A stretch of DNA of 64,000 bases from Jaltomata sinuosa (taxonomy: Eukaryota > Streptophyta > Magnoliopsida > Solanales > Solanaceae). Position 1 is the stretch's first letter. Each line of letters begins with the position of its first letter. The notes beneath the pieces are model-generated. The model searched no databases, was not told where the DNA came from, and saw only the letters and a list, made by a program, of their open reading frames with translations. The stretch spans positions 62,001 to 126,000 of the forward strand of contig QJPP01001407.1 in the NCBI GenBank assembly GCA_003996215.1. The letters are read 5' to 3'. This document shows positions 48,489 through 59,631 of the stretch, piece by piece. Made by a program: the position numbers and the translations under genes.

Positions 48489-49367
48489 ATGCCTGGATAC
48501 ACAAAGTTCATGAAGGAATTGATTTCCAAGAAGTGGTCAATGAGCTTTGAGCCAGAAGATAACCTCCACAATTGCAGTGCAATTTCTTTGAGATCGTTAG
48601 TGCAAAAGAAGGAAGATTCATGTACTTTTAATGTTCCCTATACAATTGGGAAATTCAATTTCAAAAAAGCCTTATGTGATCTTGGTGCAAGCATCAACTT
48701 GATGCCGCTAGCAATGTATAAGCAGTTGGGCTTGGAAGCTCCCAAACGAACTACCATGAGGATATTAATGGCCGATCGTTTAGTAAAACAACCAGTGGGA
48801 ATATTGTATGATGTATTAGTGAAGATTGGAAAGTTTATATTCCCAGCTGAATTTATGATCTTGGATTGTGAAGTGGACTTTAAAGTTCCCATAATTTTGG
48901 GACGTCCATTGTTAGCCACTACAAGAGTGTTGGTTGACATGGAGAGAAATGAATTGATATTCAGACTGAACAATGAACTAGTCAAGTTTGATACGTGTAA
49001 ATCATTGAAGCCACAGAGATACATGAGGGTGATATCGATTATCAATGTTATTGATGAAGCCCCTATGGATGTGCATATTGAGGAAAAGGGTGTTGTTGAG
49101 ACCCTAGATGTTATGAGGATGATGTTGGAATTGCAAGAAGAGAAACCTGCAGAAGAAGGCGGTGAGAACAAATCAAGGAAAAGAAAACACCGCAAGAGAA
49201 CCAACAAAGAAAAGGAGTTAGAAAGAGTGAAGAAGCAGTCTCGAATAGCTGAGGAGCTGATAAAAGAGAAAGTTAGAGATCAACTGGTTGATGTTGCTTG
49301 CACCTGTTCCAGGGACTGCTCCTACATTAGAGACCCCGACGGTCTCCAACTTCGTACCAAACTCTGA
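48489..49367 (+). pseudogene. Aspartic protease and basic tail of C
   Basis: A 292-codon open frame in register with the gag frame before it, separated by one TAA (48486-48488). It contains the retropepsin motif CDLGASINLMP with the Asp codon near 48678-48680, then IILGRPLLAT and a Lys/Arg-rich tail (KSRKRKHRKRTNKEKELER) resembling a bipartite nuclear signal. It aligns end to end with the protease part of D. No RT follows. Confidence 0.88.
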
Positions 49368-50816
49368 GGCCTAAGGTCTTCACAGTTACTCCTTTATATC
49401 ACAGTTTTAGCTTTCATATGTATGCATTAGGGACAATCCATGGGTCTAAGTTGAGGGTTGTGGGATACCTGTGAGTGTATCACCACCGAGGATTTTTGTT
49501 TTCGTGTTTCTTTTCCCTCCGGTGTGCTATCTAGTAGAACCGGCATGTTTAAGTTATTATTTAAGTTTTGTTTGTGTTGTGTTGTGGTGTCTATAGCAAG
49601 AATGGCTTTTTGCAAGTAGAGCTAAAAATGAGACCCCTCCGAAAAATATTGAATTTATTCTTATGTTTGAAGTGGTTAACTATTCTGGATTCTTGAATGT
49701 CATTGCATGGTTGTGATTTTAATAATTGTGCTTAATCAGAGTTGTTGTTTTGATAATTTGTAGTGGTATGGTTTCTTGGTGCCAAATATGTGTGAGCTTA
49801 TTATTATAAATTCTTACTCTGTGCATGCATCTAGAACATGCCCGGCCTATTTTGTTAAGTTTGAAGTTGGTTTTTTAGGAAAGGATCACAGGCCCTTTTT
49901 GTGTGCAGTCCACTTAGCCTAAAAGATCATCCAAATGTAAATAATCCCTTTGAGCCTTGTTCGAGCCAAAGTTGACTTTGTTCTTTCGATAACCTCTTAC
50001 CTTTCACTTTTAACTTTGAAACTCTATTTTGACATTGGCCCCTCATTGGACATCGTGCACCTCAACTCAGGCAATTAGCCTAAGTTGAGGGTGGCTACTG
50101 TAGAGGTACATAATAAGAAAAATAAGGTGTGCTTAATTGGTTGTTCTTGGGATAGAATGTGCAGGTGTGTGACAAATAAAAAGATAGAAAAAGAACTGAA
50201 AAAGAAGTGAAAAAGAAAGAAAAAGAGTTATCAAATTTAAAAGGCCACATCTGTAGCAAGAAATAAGGAAATCAAAGGTGATTAAGAGTAGATAGAATAA
50301 GGTTGAGTGGAAATAATAGGTCGATGATTACAAGGAGGGTTTAGTCACTATTCCCCAAATGTATCCTACCTACACCTGAAGCCTCATTACAAGCCAAAAC
50401 AAGTCCTGTAGTGATCCTGAGGTGATTTCTTAAAAACCAAAATAGAATAGCAAGGGAAAGCTTATGGAATCGCACGTGCATTGTTTGAAATTGTTTGTGA
50501 GTGTGAGAGCCTTACCTAGTCCCAAATTTTATGTGTGGGACTTCTTTGTGGTGAGGGCACCAAGATTTCTGGATTATCTACTGATTGTTGGGATAGCTGT
50601 TGTGTGTGTATGTAGAATATTCTATCATATCAGAATGACATGTTTGGATCCTTAAAAGCTAGCTTTTCATACATTTGTGGTTTACCAAGGGGGCTTGATT
50701 TAAATTAAATAAACTTTTGAATGGTCATGATTTGCTAGAGACACGTGTTTGTTGTCATAGTTGAGTCATCTCTTTTGTTTTTGTTGTCATGTTGCTTGAG
50801 GACAAGATAATGTTTT
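49368..50816 (+). other. 3' noncoding tail of C
   Basis: Noncoding, homologous to 37281-38907. It holds the hairpin at 50060-50090 (CCTCAACTCAGGC / GCCTAAGTTGAGG, one mismatch) and a purine-tract copy near 49447-49460 (CTAAGTTGAGGGTTG). Confidence 0.65.
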
Positions 50817-50829
50817 AAGTTGAGGGTGT
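50817..50829 (+). other. Polypurine tract of C
   Basis: AAGTTGAGGGTGT immediately before the 3' LTR TGATGTGCC, the same as in D. Confidence 0.8.
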
Positions 50830-52336
50830 TGATGTGCCGGCGTTCTACGACACATTTGACTCCTTTAACTATGAATAATTGGGAGTTTTCAAGAAACCGT
50901 TGTTGTTTTTGATGGTTTTATGTTTTAACTTGCAGGAATTTGAACCAAAATAGAAAATGGTTGAAAAACTATCAAAATCTCCTACTGGTTAAGGGTAGTG
51001 ACTTACCTGAAGAGTCACCTCGGACTTGGTGAATCACCAGACAAGCCACCAAATCAAAATAACCCACTGGTTAAGGGTGGTGACTCACCTGAAGAGTCAC
51101 CACGGACTTGGTGAATCACCAGGCAAACCACTACACCAAGGAAAAAGCTCCAACTCATTGTTTAGTCCTGAACACTCCCATGATGATTCTCCAAGTCCAT
51201 GGGGAGTCATCACAACAAGCCACCGCACCAAGGCAGAAGATCGAGCTTACTGTTTATCCATGAAGACTTCCATGATGAGTCGTCAAAGCCATGACGACTC
51301 GTCACAGTGAACCGTCAAGGTGAGATAGAATTTTTACATAAAACTCATTTTCCAAATGAGATTAACACTAAGTCGTCAACTTAAAGCAGAGTCTTCACCT
51401 CATTAGAAGTTGTGACGGCTCATGTGACAAGTCATCACAAGCCTGACGGTTCGCCAGCCAACCCGTCACGACTAAAGTGGGATTCCGAGTTCTATTTTAG
51501 GATATTATTTTTCCTGGACAAGTATAAATACCCACTGTTAGGGTTAATTTCATTATTATTCATTATTCATTATCTGATATTTTTGCACACGTTTTAGATG
51601 AGTTTTTAGAGGAGAAAAACGACACAATACGTTTTCTTCCTCCTCCATCTATTGTTCTTGGGAATTTTTGGATTATTGTTCTTGGAAAATTTGAAGCTTG
51701 TGTTCATATATTGTAAGAATCTTTTCTTTATATCATGAATACTATTATCTTCTCTTTTTCTAAAAGGATGAGTAGCTAACTTCCCACAACTAGGGTTGTG
51801 GGATCCATGGAATTAAAACCGGGAAAATTGGATTAATAAACAAGGATTTGGGACTACTAACTCCCGTCTAATGATTGACGCTTTAGCGAGGTTAATCTAC
51901 TTGGGGTATAAATTGTGTTTTGTATTGTATCTTTTCAAGTTTGAAAGAATTGAAAAGAAAAGCATCTATTTGGTTAGAAAACGTTTAGACATGGGAATGG
52001 ATTCAATTACTTCGTTTATGCATATGAAGAGAACACGATTGAACTCTAACCCGAGATTGTTTACGAAGCCATGGTGAACACATCCCTAGTTCACATATCA
52101 TATTGATTTTTACTCGTTGAAACTTCTCCATTGTTATTCGAATCAAACTAGAAATCATCATAGATTGATCAATAAACCCCCCCATTTACCTGAAACTATT
52201 GATTACTAGTCATCTAATTCACTAATGACTTAATTTGCACCTTATACCCTGTGGGATCGGCTCCAACCTTGGTTGGGTTCTATATTTAACAACGACCGCT
52301 TGCGCTTCTTAAGGGAGGTGTAATTTGGGCGTGTCA
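50830..52336 (+). repeat. 3' LTR of C
   Basis: 1507 bp, TGATGTGCCGGCG ... GGGCGTGTCA. It retains the full U5 end missing from the 5' copy and the 82-bp tandem units (50988 and 51070). Confidence 0.9.
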
Positions 52337-53442
52337 AATCATAGCTTCCACAACTCTTACGGACAAACACTTAATACGACGGAATGAGGGTAGACTGAAT
52401 GACTAACTCAGCCAACATGCTATAGACAAAACCAAATCGTAATGCCATAATTCCACAGTCAACCTCAACCACAATGCTACAATCAACACTTAGCCAGAAC
52501 TGTTATAGCCAAACACTCAATCACGATGCCACAACCAAACTCAAGCTTATCAACTAGAACTGGGAGAGCAAGAAAGCAACCCAACCAGACTTAGAATAGA
52601 AAGAAAACACGAAAGCAACCCATACATACTAACCTACCAAACCAAACAACTAAGGAAGGTCGATTCAAATCACCTGAGAAAACAAAACCAACCAATGCTC
52701 ATCAGCATAACGAATACCACTGGATTTAAGACAGGAGCTCAAACTCTGGAACTACCACCTGTATCACACCAAACCAATACAAGGACCTCTAGCCACGCTA
52801 GATAATGGCCTAGGCAATAACCATCTAGGACCGCTAGAAAGGAAAACCCAAGGCAAACCTAGAACCACAATGAACATAAAGCGAGATCTACAAAACCTAC
52901 CCATGAGGTACAAACTCGGGAAAACACCTCTGAGGGCCATCTCACCCCATCTACTACTATAAGAAGACAAACTACGGAAAAACACGCGATTAAAACTACA
53001 AATTCAAATAGTAAATAAACTGATCAAGTAAAATAGGAAAGCACATAAGAAAATACACAAAAAGGGGAGAATCACGATGTGAGCAAGGCTATCACCAACT
53101 GAAGGTGAACAGAGTCGTACTTGGAGAAACGGTATCAGGGGTATCTACCTCTAGCCCATCAAGAGAGGCATCAAACTGATGGTGTCTTACACTAGCCAGA
53201 GTAGTCAAAGCTGAAAGCGTTGTCATCCCTAGATGGGGACAGTCTCTAGAAGAATGTACCATCACCCCAAAACTATAGAAACCCAAAAAAGACCTACTCT
53301 GATGCACGGTGCTTGTAGGCAAACTAATTCCATGTAGCCTCTCACAGATAGGATACGAATGTCACTGTAGCAATTTGCGAGACTCTACTAGACACTTGCT
53401 TTTGTACTACGACATTGGTGAACCTAGGTTCTAATACCAAGC
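52337..53442 (-). pseudogene. gag remnant and insert of J
   Basis: On the minus strand: leader near 53340-53425, then an abbreviated gag keeping only a zinc-knuckle-like block near 53220-53290 (F..GV.VHSS.DCPH), then the same noncoding insert as A and N (52640-53100). Most of the capsid part is deleted. 52337-52627 duplicates about 44757-45043. Confidence 0.7.
53428..53439 (-). other. Primer binding site of J
   Basis: The minus strand reads TGGTATTAGAAC, two transitions from TGGTATCAGAGC. Confidence 0.8.
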
Positions 53443-56354
53443 TTTCACGACCCAATTTCTCAAGTCATGATGGCACATATAACCCCTCAGCAGGCAAACT
53501 AATTCTCGTAGCCCAGAATGGTTAGTAATGGGCTACCACCTAACCAATACACATGATAAGCTGAAACAAACAGAAGAAGAATAAGATAAAGACAAGCGGA
53601 AGCAAAAACCTAAATAAATATATATGAAAACTACACAAACCCCAAGACTTGGTATTGACAGTATAGAATGTTCTAATAGAATAGAACTGCTAAAAGTAAC
53701 AAAAGATAAGTACAACTATCTCTGAATATACAAGAGTAACTGTAAAAAGAGGAGATGTGGTCAATCCCCGACCATCAGGCCCTCACCCTAGTCTCTAAGA
53801 TCTCAAAAACTGCACGAGTCTCCAATGTGATCAACGATGAAATCTCACACTAATATCTGTACCAAAAAGTGCAGAAGTGTAGTATGAGTACCAATTGCTA
53901 AGCAATAGGTGCCTAGTACGCATCATCAGCCGATTGAGAGTATATAAAATATAAAAGCAATAATAAGCAAAATACAAAGAAATAGTCATGGAAAACAAGA
54001 AGGAAGCACAAGGAACCAACAAGAGAATAATCAACCAAAAGTTACAAGTAAAACATGCTAGCACAGAAGATATACATACACAAATATACATACCACTCAT
54101 CCAATTGATACCAAAGGTCCAGACTAGTTCTACAAAATGTAAGAAGTAACATAATCTACCTATAGTCCCAACGGCCACCCACACAAACGAGGAACATAAT
54201 CAAGTGAAAACAAACCCTCCGATCGCCCATACAACTGGAGCATACACTGAAAACACATAAAACAAGGGCGGAATCAGAATACCAGATGCATAATAATGAT
54301 ATAATGATAAAGTAACCAGTATGTTCCCCCTCAGGTACCTCAAGGGCCCATGTAGAGGCAGAAACTATCGAAGGACTCTACCTATGTACCTCTACTCAGC
54401 CGTACACCCCTCATCCGGCACACATAGCCCAAGTCCCCAGGTCCTACATCTACAAGGTCTATAGAGGTCTATATGTAGACCATATAAAAAACTGTGCAAT
54501 CTCATATAGTAGCTCAATACTCAGAACCTTGTAGTATATGCCCAAAATTAAACCAGGTCTAAAACAATAGTAGAAATGTGTAAGACCCTCTCATAGGTTG
54601 CCCAGAGTATATCGGAGTCTATGATCAGTAATAAAGTCTCAATAACCCTCCTGGAGGGTGCCCAGAGCATATCCAGGTCTAAATCAAGAATTAAGTCTCA
54701 AATCCCTAAACAGGGTGCCCGACATGTGTTTGAGTTTAAATCGTAGAAAATAATTTCTAGGGATACGGACCTGCCGAGCCTAGTATCAGTAGGAAATCCA
54801 GTATCAAAAAATCCAAATATTATTTTATCCTTATTTATACCAAAAATGGGCCCTCGAGGCCATGCAAAGTTTTGAAAAATAGTGATAGTTGGCCTGAAGC
54901 TGAAACAGTAGTAAAACATGCAGAAAATACTTTTTCATTAATGAATATGCTCACAGACAATAAGTTTATCCCAAAGTGGCTCACAAACATTCCTATCGGC
55001 CTTGCACATGCACTTTCGATTCTATAGCACAAATAACCAGGCCATTGTCTATGGTCCAAAGTCATAAACAAAGGCCATACAAGGCCACAAGGTGAAATAG
55101 CAATACTACACGAATACTACAAACAACGTATGAAATAAACGGACAGAAAAGCAGACAAGGTCTGGGGTACCAACCTATATCAACCCACCCAAGGATACTA
55201 ATTAGTGCAGTTATAGACTATATACGCATAGTCTAGATAGGAGAAACCATAATATAAAAAGGTCATCAATGGAGGTAAACAATGGAGAAGAAACTCTTTG
55301 GGGAAGAAGAATCTTACCAAAATAGTCAAGGGAGCAAGATTTCTTGATATTCAAATAGATTCTGCAAGCTATGAACTGAATATAGCACTTTGGTAGAGAG
55401 CATTTGTATTTTGGAGTTGGAAATCATAAGTAATAAGGGATAAAAAATGAAGGAGAACGTATTTATAGGGGTTAGACGCAGGTCAGTACCATCGGCACTA
55501 AAGGAGAGCAATTGCGCTGAAGGGGTCCAGGGGCTGAGGCGTCATCGTGCTAACAGGGCACCATTGTGCAGGCATGAAAGCGGGCACCGGAGGCCACAAC
55601 AGTGGCATGGTGCTATCAGCACAGATGGCACGCACATGCTAGTGCGATCGCGCTGCCTGGGCACCATTGACGCTGAAGGCCCGGCCTGCAACAAAATCCT
55701 GCAATTTTCAAAAACTTTATGGGGATTTTTGGTCACAATTAGAGCTCGATATTCAAAAACCAATAAAGCTAAATGAGTGAAAATGTTGTTCCAGACTCAA
55801 CAAAATCAGCGAAACTTCCATACAAGGTCGTATCGGAGGAATATTGAGCCAAGTTAACACTAACTAAAACCAACCGAACATCCAATATGAGCCTGGCTTA
55901 CCTGGGACCCAAACAAATGGTCCCCTTAACCTAAACTTGATGTTCCAGAGCTAACACCACTTATAGAATTTCCATCCAAGGCCATCTTCTCTAAATGTTG
56001 ACCAAAGTCAACCAAACAAGCCTAAATGGCCTGAAAACACAAAATGAGAGACAATTCCAAGCTGAAAAGCTCCTGGATCCTGTAAAAAGGTCCTCCTAGA
56101 CAAAAGTCACACTCCGAAGCCAATGGAACTATCAGAATTTGATTTCGAGTATGATAGCTGAGAATGTTAACTGAAGTGAACAATTTTTAATGTTAAAGCT
56201 CTAAATATAAATAAATGGCCATCAAGACCAAATAGACAACCCAAGCACCAAACTACTGGTCCCAGGAAGTCATAAATGACTTGGGGCAGCTACAGGAAAG
56301 CTCTAACAGTACAAGAAAGGCAGAAACATGAGAATGACCAGAAGGGTCATTACA
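53443..56354 (-). repeat. 5' LTR of J
   Basis: 2912 bp, ending on the plus strand AGGGTCATTACA. It contains TATAAAT (55461-55467, minus strand) and the GCGCC-type dyad block at 55475-55690. U5 tandem units lie at about 54590-54740. A deletion near 55255 removes the segment present in the 3' copy at 34150-34600. Noncoding. Confidence 0.87.
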
Positions 56355-57077
56355 TTTCTAAACTCTCTCTTTATTTATATTGTTGTTGCAAGGACTCCAC
56401 GTGCGTTCTTCTTTCCTTCACCTATGTTCTGTGTTATATATATATTTTATGGCTAGCATAACATGTTTTTAATTCTTGTTGACTTCTATTTGTGCTAGTT
56501 TCTATGTGCTTTCTTTATTTCTTCTGTGACTGCTTCTTCGCTATCTACTATTTACTACCTCTATCTTATATGCTCTCAGTCGGCCGATGATACTTACTGG
56601 GTACCCGTTGCTTAGCAGTTGGTAATCATACTACACTTCTGCATCTTTTTGGTGCATATTCTAGTATGAGCCTTTGTCGTTGATTGCATGGATTCTCATG
56701 TAGCTTTTTGATATTTGAGACTAGGGTGAGCTCCTACCGACCAAGGCTTGACCACATCTCATCTCTTGGCACTATTACTTTTTTTTATTCGAATACAGTT
56801 GTATTTACTATTTTGTTATCTCTAACACTTGTACTCTATTAGAAACTCTTGTACTATCGACACCAAGTCTTGGGTTGATGTAGTTTCCTTATGCTTATCT
56901 ATTCAGGTTGTTTGCTTCTGCGTTGTCATTATTTTATATCTTCTTGAACTTATTTATGCTTGTTGTGTGGGTTAGTTTAGGTAATAGCCCATTACTAACC
57001 ATTTCGATCTACGAGGATTGATTCTCCTACTTTGAGGTTGTACCTGCCATCATGACCTGAGAAATTGAGTCGTGACA
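56355..57077 (+). repeat. 5' LTR of N, U5 part only
   Basis: Corresponds to the reverse complement of about 3629-4420 of A. It ends GAGTCGTGACA. Confidence 0.82.
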
Positions 57078-57080
57078 GCT

Positions 57081-57092
57081 TGGTATCAAAGC
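57081..57092 (+). other. Primer binding site of N
   Basis: TGGTATCAAAGC, one transition from the tRNA-iMet complement, 3 bp after the LTR end. Confidence 0.87.
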
Positions 57093-57292
57093 TCTAGGTT
57101 CAACAGTGTCATGGTACAGAAGCAAGTGTCTAAATAGTCTCGCATATCGGTACGATAATGTTTGTATCCTATCTGCGGGAGGCTACAAGGCATTATTCGG
57201 AAAAATCCCATTTTCTTAGCTTATTATCGTGCATCCTTGGCTCTATCAAATTCTGAACTTTATTTGTTTCATTCCTTCTCAGATACCTAGGA

Positions 57293-58400
57293 TGAGTATG
57301 GCAGCGGGTGATGATGAGGCTTCTATGCCTATTGCTTTGGTGTTTCCTCCAGCACTAGGTGTTCAGAGTGAGAGCAGATTGCATGAGTTAGGTGGTTTGG
57401 AACAAGCCAGCCTCCGGTAGGTTATATGGCTAACCCAATTCCTTAGGATACCATGAGTAGGACTTTAAATCTTCTAGAGAGTGCGCCAGTAACCCTTGTT
57501 GGGGCACTACCTGGTTCTTAGATTAGTGCTTCTGTTAGATTTGAGATCCCAGTTCTTCAGCACGGCTATATGTCGGTATTAGAGTATATGGTGAGGTTTC
57601 ACGAGATAGTTAAGCGCACTTCTTAGACTGTGTCTATAGAGTTTGAGAGAGTTCAGAGTTTTGTTGGAGGATTGCTTTCACCACTTTTTTTGGCGACAGA
57701 GCACTTTGTTACAGATGGGACCTTTCTTCAGGTGGTTGATCATGCTTAGCCTATTGAGGGTTTATGTCATGAGGTATATAGAGGTAGTGGTAAGTGCCAT
57801 CATTGTCAGGGCAGTTTTAGTGGTTGTCAGACTCGAGTTAGGGGATTCTATTGTAGAGATTAGTTTTATTGCTTTCTATCTAGCAGGCCATTTTTTTGTT
57901 GCTCCACAGGTTTTAAAGAGTTGTTGTACAAAGTGTGTTGAGCATATTAGATATGGTTTAGGTTAGATTTCTTAGTGTTTGCATTCAAGATATGGAGGCC
58001 ATGGTGGCCGATCAGGCTCAGCGAGATCTTCCTGACAGACATCATTTGGTAGGGGTTATTTATAGTGCGGTGAGTGTGGGCAATTTGCTAGAGAGTGCCA
58101 CCGGCTAGAGTTATTGTGCAGGGTAGTAGGGTGGTCCCCAGGTAGAGAGAGTTATTGTACAGGGTTATAAAGGTGGTCCCCATATGGTTAGAGGTGGCTT
58201 TTAGCCAAGTGGTTTGGGTATCCGTACAGAGTCGTCAGGCACCATGGACCAGAATAGGGCTTCCCTGAGTTATTGGAGTTATGGTTCACTATTCTATAGA
58301 TTGTCCTCAACTAAGGATGACCAATCCTTTAGTATCGACTACTCAGTCCAGTGATAGACACCAATAGTCTGATGCCCATCTTAGTAAGCTGAAGATTCCA
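57293..58400 (+). pseudogene. gag remnant of N
   Basis: The first 43 codons from the ATG at 57293 are open (MSMAAGDDEASMP), then stops are frequent. Gag-like fragments run to a zinc-knuckle trace near 58260-58315 (YSYGSLFYRLSSTK-like). No protein could be made. Confidence 0.65.
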
Positions 58401-59040
58401 GATATCGTTACTACAGGTGCATCTTTTGTTACCATTGGCTAGTGCTGACATTGTTTGCTTTACGAATCTACCCTTTTTTGTGTACATGCTTATATGCGTA
58501 CATGTTTCTTGTTTGGTTGTATTACTATTTGAGTTTTAGTGATTATGCATATATTTTCTCAGTAGATTTATTTTTAGTAGTGGATAGGGTGTCCTATCCT
58601 TGAGAGGTGACTACTCGGGGCTGTGACTCATTAATAGGTCTTTTTAGCCTCATTTCTGGTGTCCCTTGTGGTTTTAGAGATGGTTTGGGTATCCTTTTTC
58701 TAGCAATCTTAGGAGGTTATTTCCTAGGTTATTATCTAGCGATTGCTAGAAGTTTCTATTGTGTGGTATGGTACCAATAGTTTTGTACCGAGGGAAGTTA
58801 TTTTGTCTTAAAGAGAATGGTGTTGGTTATTCCAGTAGGTATTGGATGGATTTTGTTTTCTCAAGATATTAGAATTTACCTTCTTTAATTGTTTGGTTTA
58901 AGAAGATGGCAGGTGTATGGGTTGCTTTTCTTGTTTTCCTTGATTTTGATTGGGTTGAGTTTTGACTGTGGAATTATGGTTGAGTTTAGGAAGTGGTATT
59001 GCGGTTGAGTTTTTACTGTAGTATTAAGGTTGAGTTAGGC
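58400..59040 (+). repeat. Noncoding insert between gag and RT (N)
   Basis: Matches 1501-2379 of A and 52640-53100 of J. It includes TTTTTAGTAGTGGATAGGGTG near 58573, resembling the sequence just before the 3' LTR (61220-61236), and GGTTGAG repeats at 58950-59035. No protease motif is visible. Confidence 0.6.
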
Positions 59041-59631
59041 ATTTAGCCTGTCCTTTTCCTGCCTTATCAAATGTCGCTAGTAGAAATGTAGGAGCTAAGA
59101 GAACAGCTCCAGGATCTGCTTTGAAAGAGTTTGTCAGGTTCAGGTTATCTATGAAAGGGTTTCATTTGGTTTGAAAAAGGAGTGAGATGACCCCTTGTTC
59201 GTATTTATGTGTTCTACAAGCTGACTAAGATGACGACTAAGGTTTTACTTGGGTTAGTGTGTTGATGACTTAATTCGACTAACTATAGAGTGCAATGGCA
59301 TTTTCTTAAATGAATTCGAGGCCAGGATTCCTTCTGGTAGAGATCAAGGTGGTAGACATTTCCAGTGCTACCTTTAGGGGCTTGTTGCATCAGCTATGAT
59401 TTACTTGTTATGTTATTTTGGTGACCCAAGTTTTAGTAGCATCTACGGATTGGGAAAAGTGTATATTTAGAGCTTAGTTGGATCCAACTTCTACAGTGTT
59501 CATCGGTGGTGTATGGGTCTACTCATGGGTTCGACAGAGGCATTGATTGACAATTGGATTTGTGTTTTCAAAATTATGGGCTAGCAGGTTACTTCAGATG
59601 GTTCATGGAAAGTTTCCTTCGGTTGCAGCTT
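59041..59631 (+). pseudogene. Shortened RT of N
   Basis: Starts with LPYQMS...ELREQLQDLL (59065-59120), then RIYVFYKLTKMTTK equivalent to RMCIDYRQLNRVTVK. It jumps within about 300 bp to GLAGYFRWFMESF at 59577-59620, where H needs nearly 600 bp. The FIDD catalytic motif is not recognisable. RNase H is absent. Confidence 0.7.

Larger units (their letters stand above)
45044..52336 (+). mobile_element. Element C: Athila-like gag-protease-only retrotransposon
   Basis: Same family as D but on the plus strand and older. The 5' LTR is partial (45044-46520) and the 3' LTR runs 50830-52336. A deletion removed the last ~153 bp of the 5' LTR with the primer site, bringing the LTR close to the gag ATG. 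gag-protease has several stops and a frameshift. There is no pol. Flanks (gcaac and aatca) are not a target duplication; instead about 290 bp of J sequence is duplicated on both sides. Confidence 0.9.
32552..56354 (-). mobile_element. Element J: decayed chromovirus-type retrotransposon, split by H, D and C
   Basis: On the minus strand: 5' LTR 53443-56354, primer site, gag remnant and insert (52337-53442), shortened pol (42922-45043 and 35695-35985), then 3' LTR 35694 down to 32552, where H cuts it. Pieces match A and N in order. D lies at 35986-42921. C (45044-52336) lies between two copies of a 290-bp J segment, so the right and left halves may derive from two J-like copies. The right LTR end abuts the interior of N's 5' LTR. 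Confidence 0.82.
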
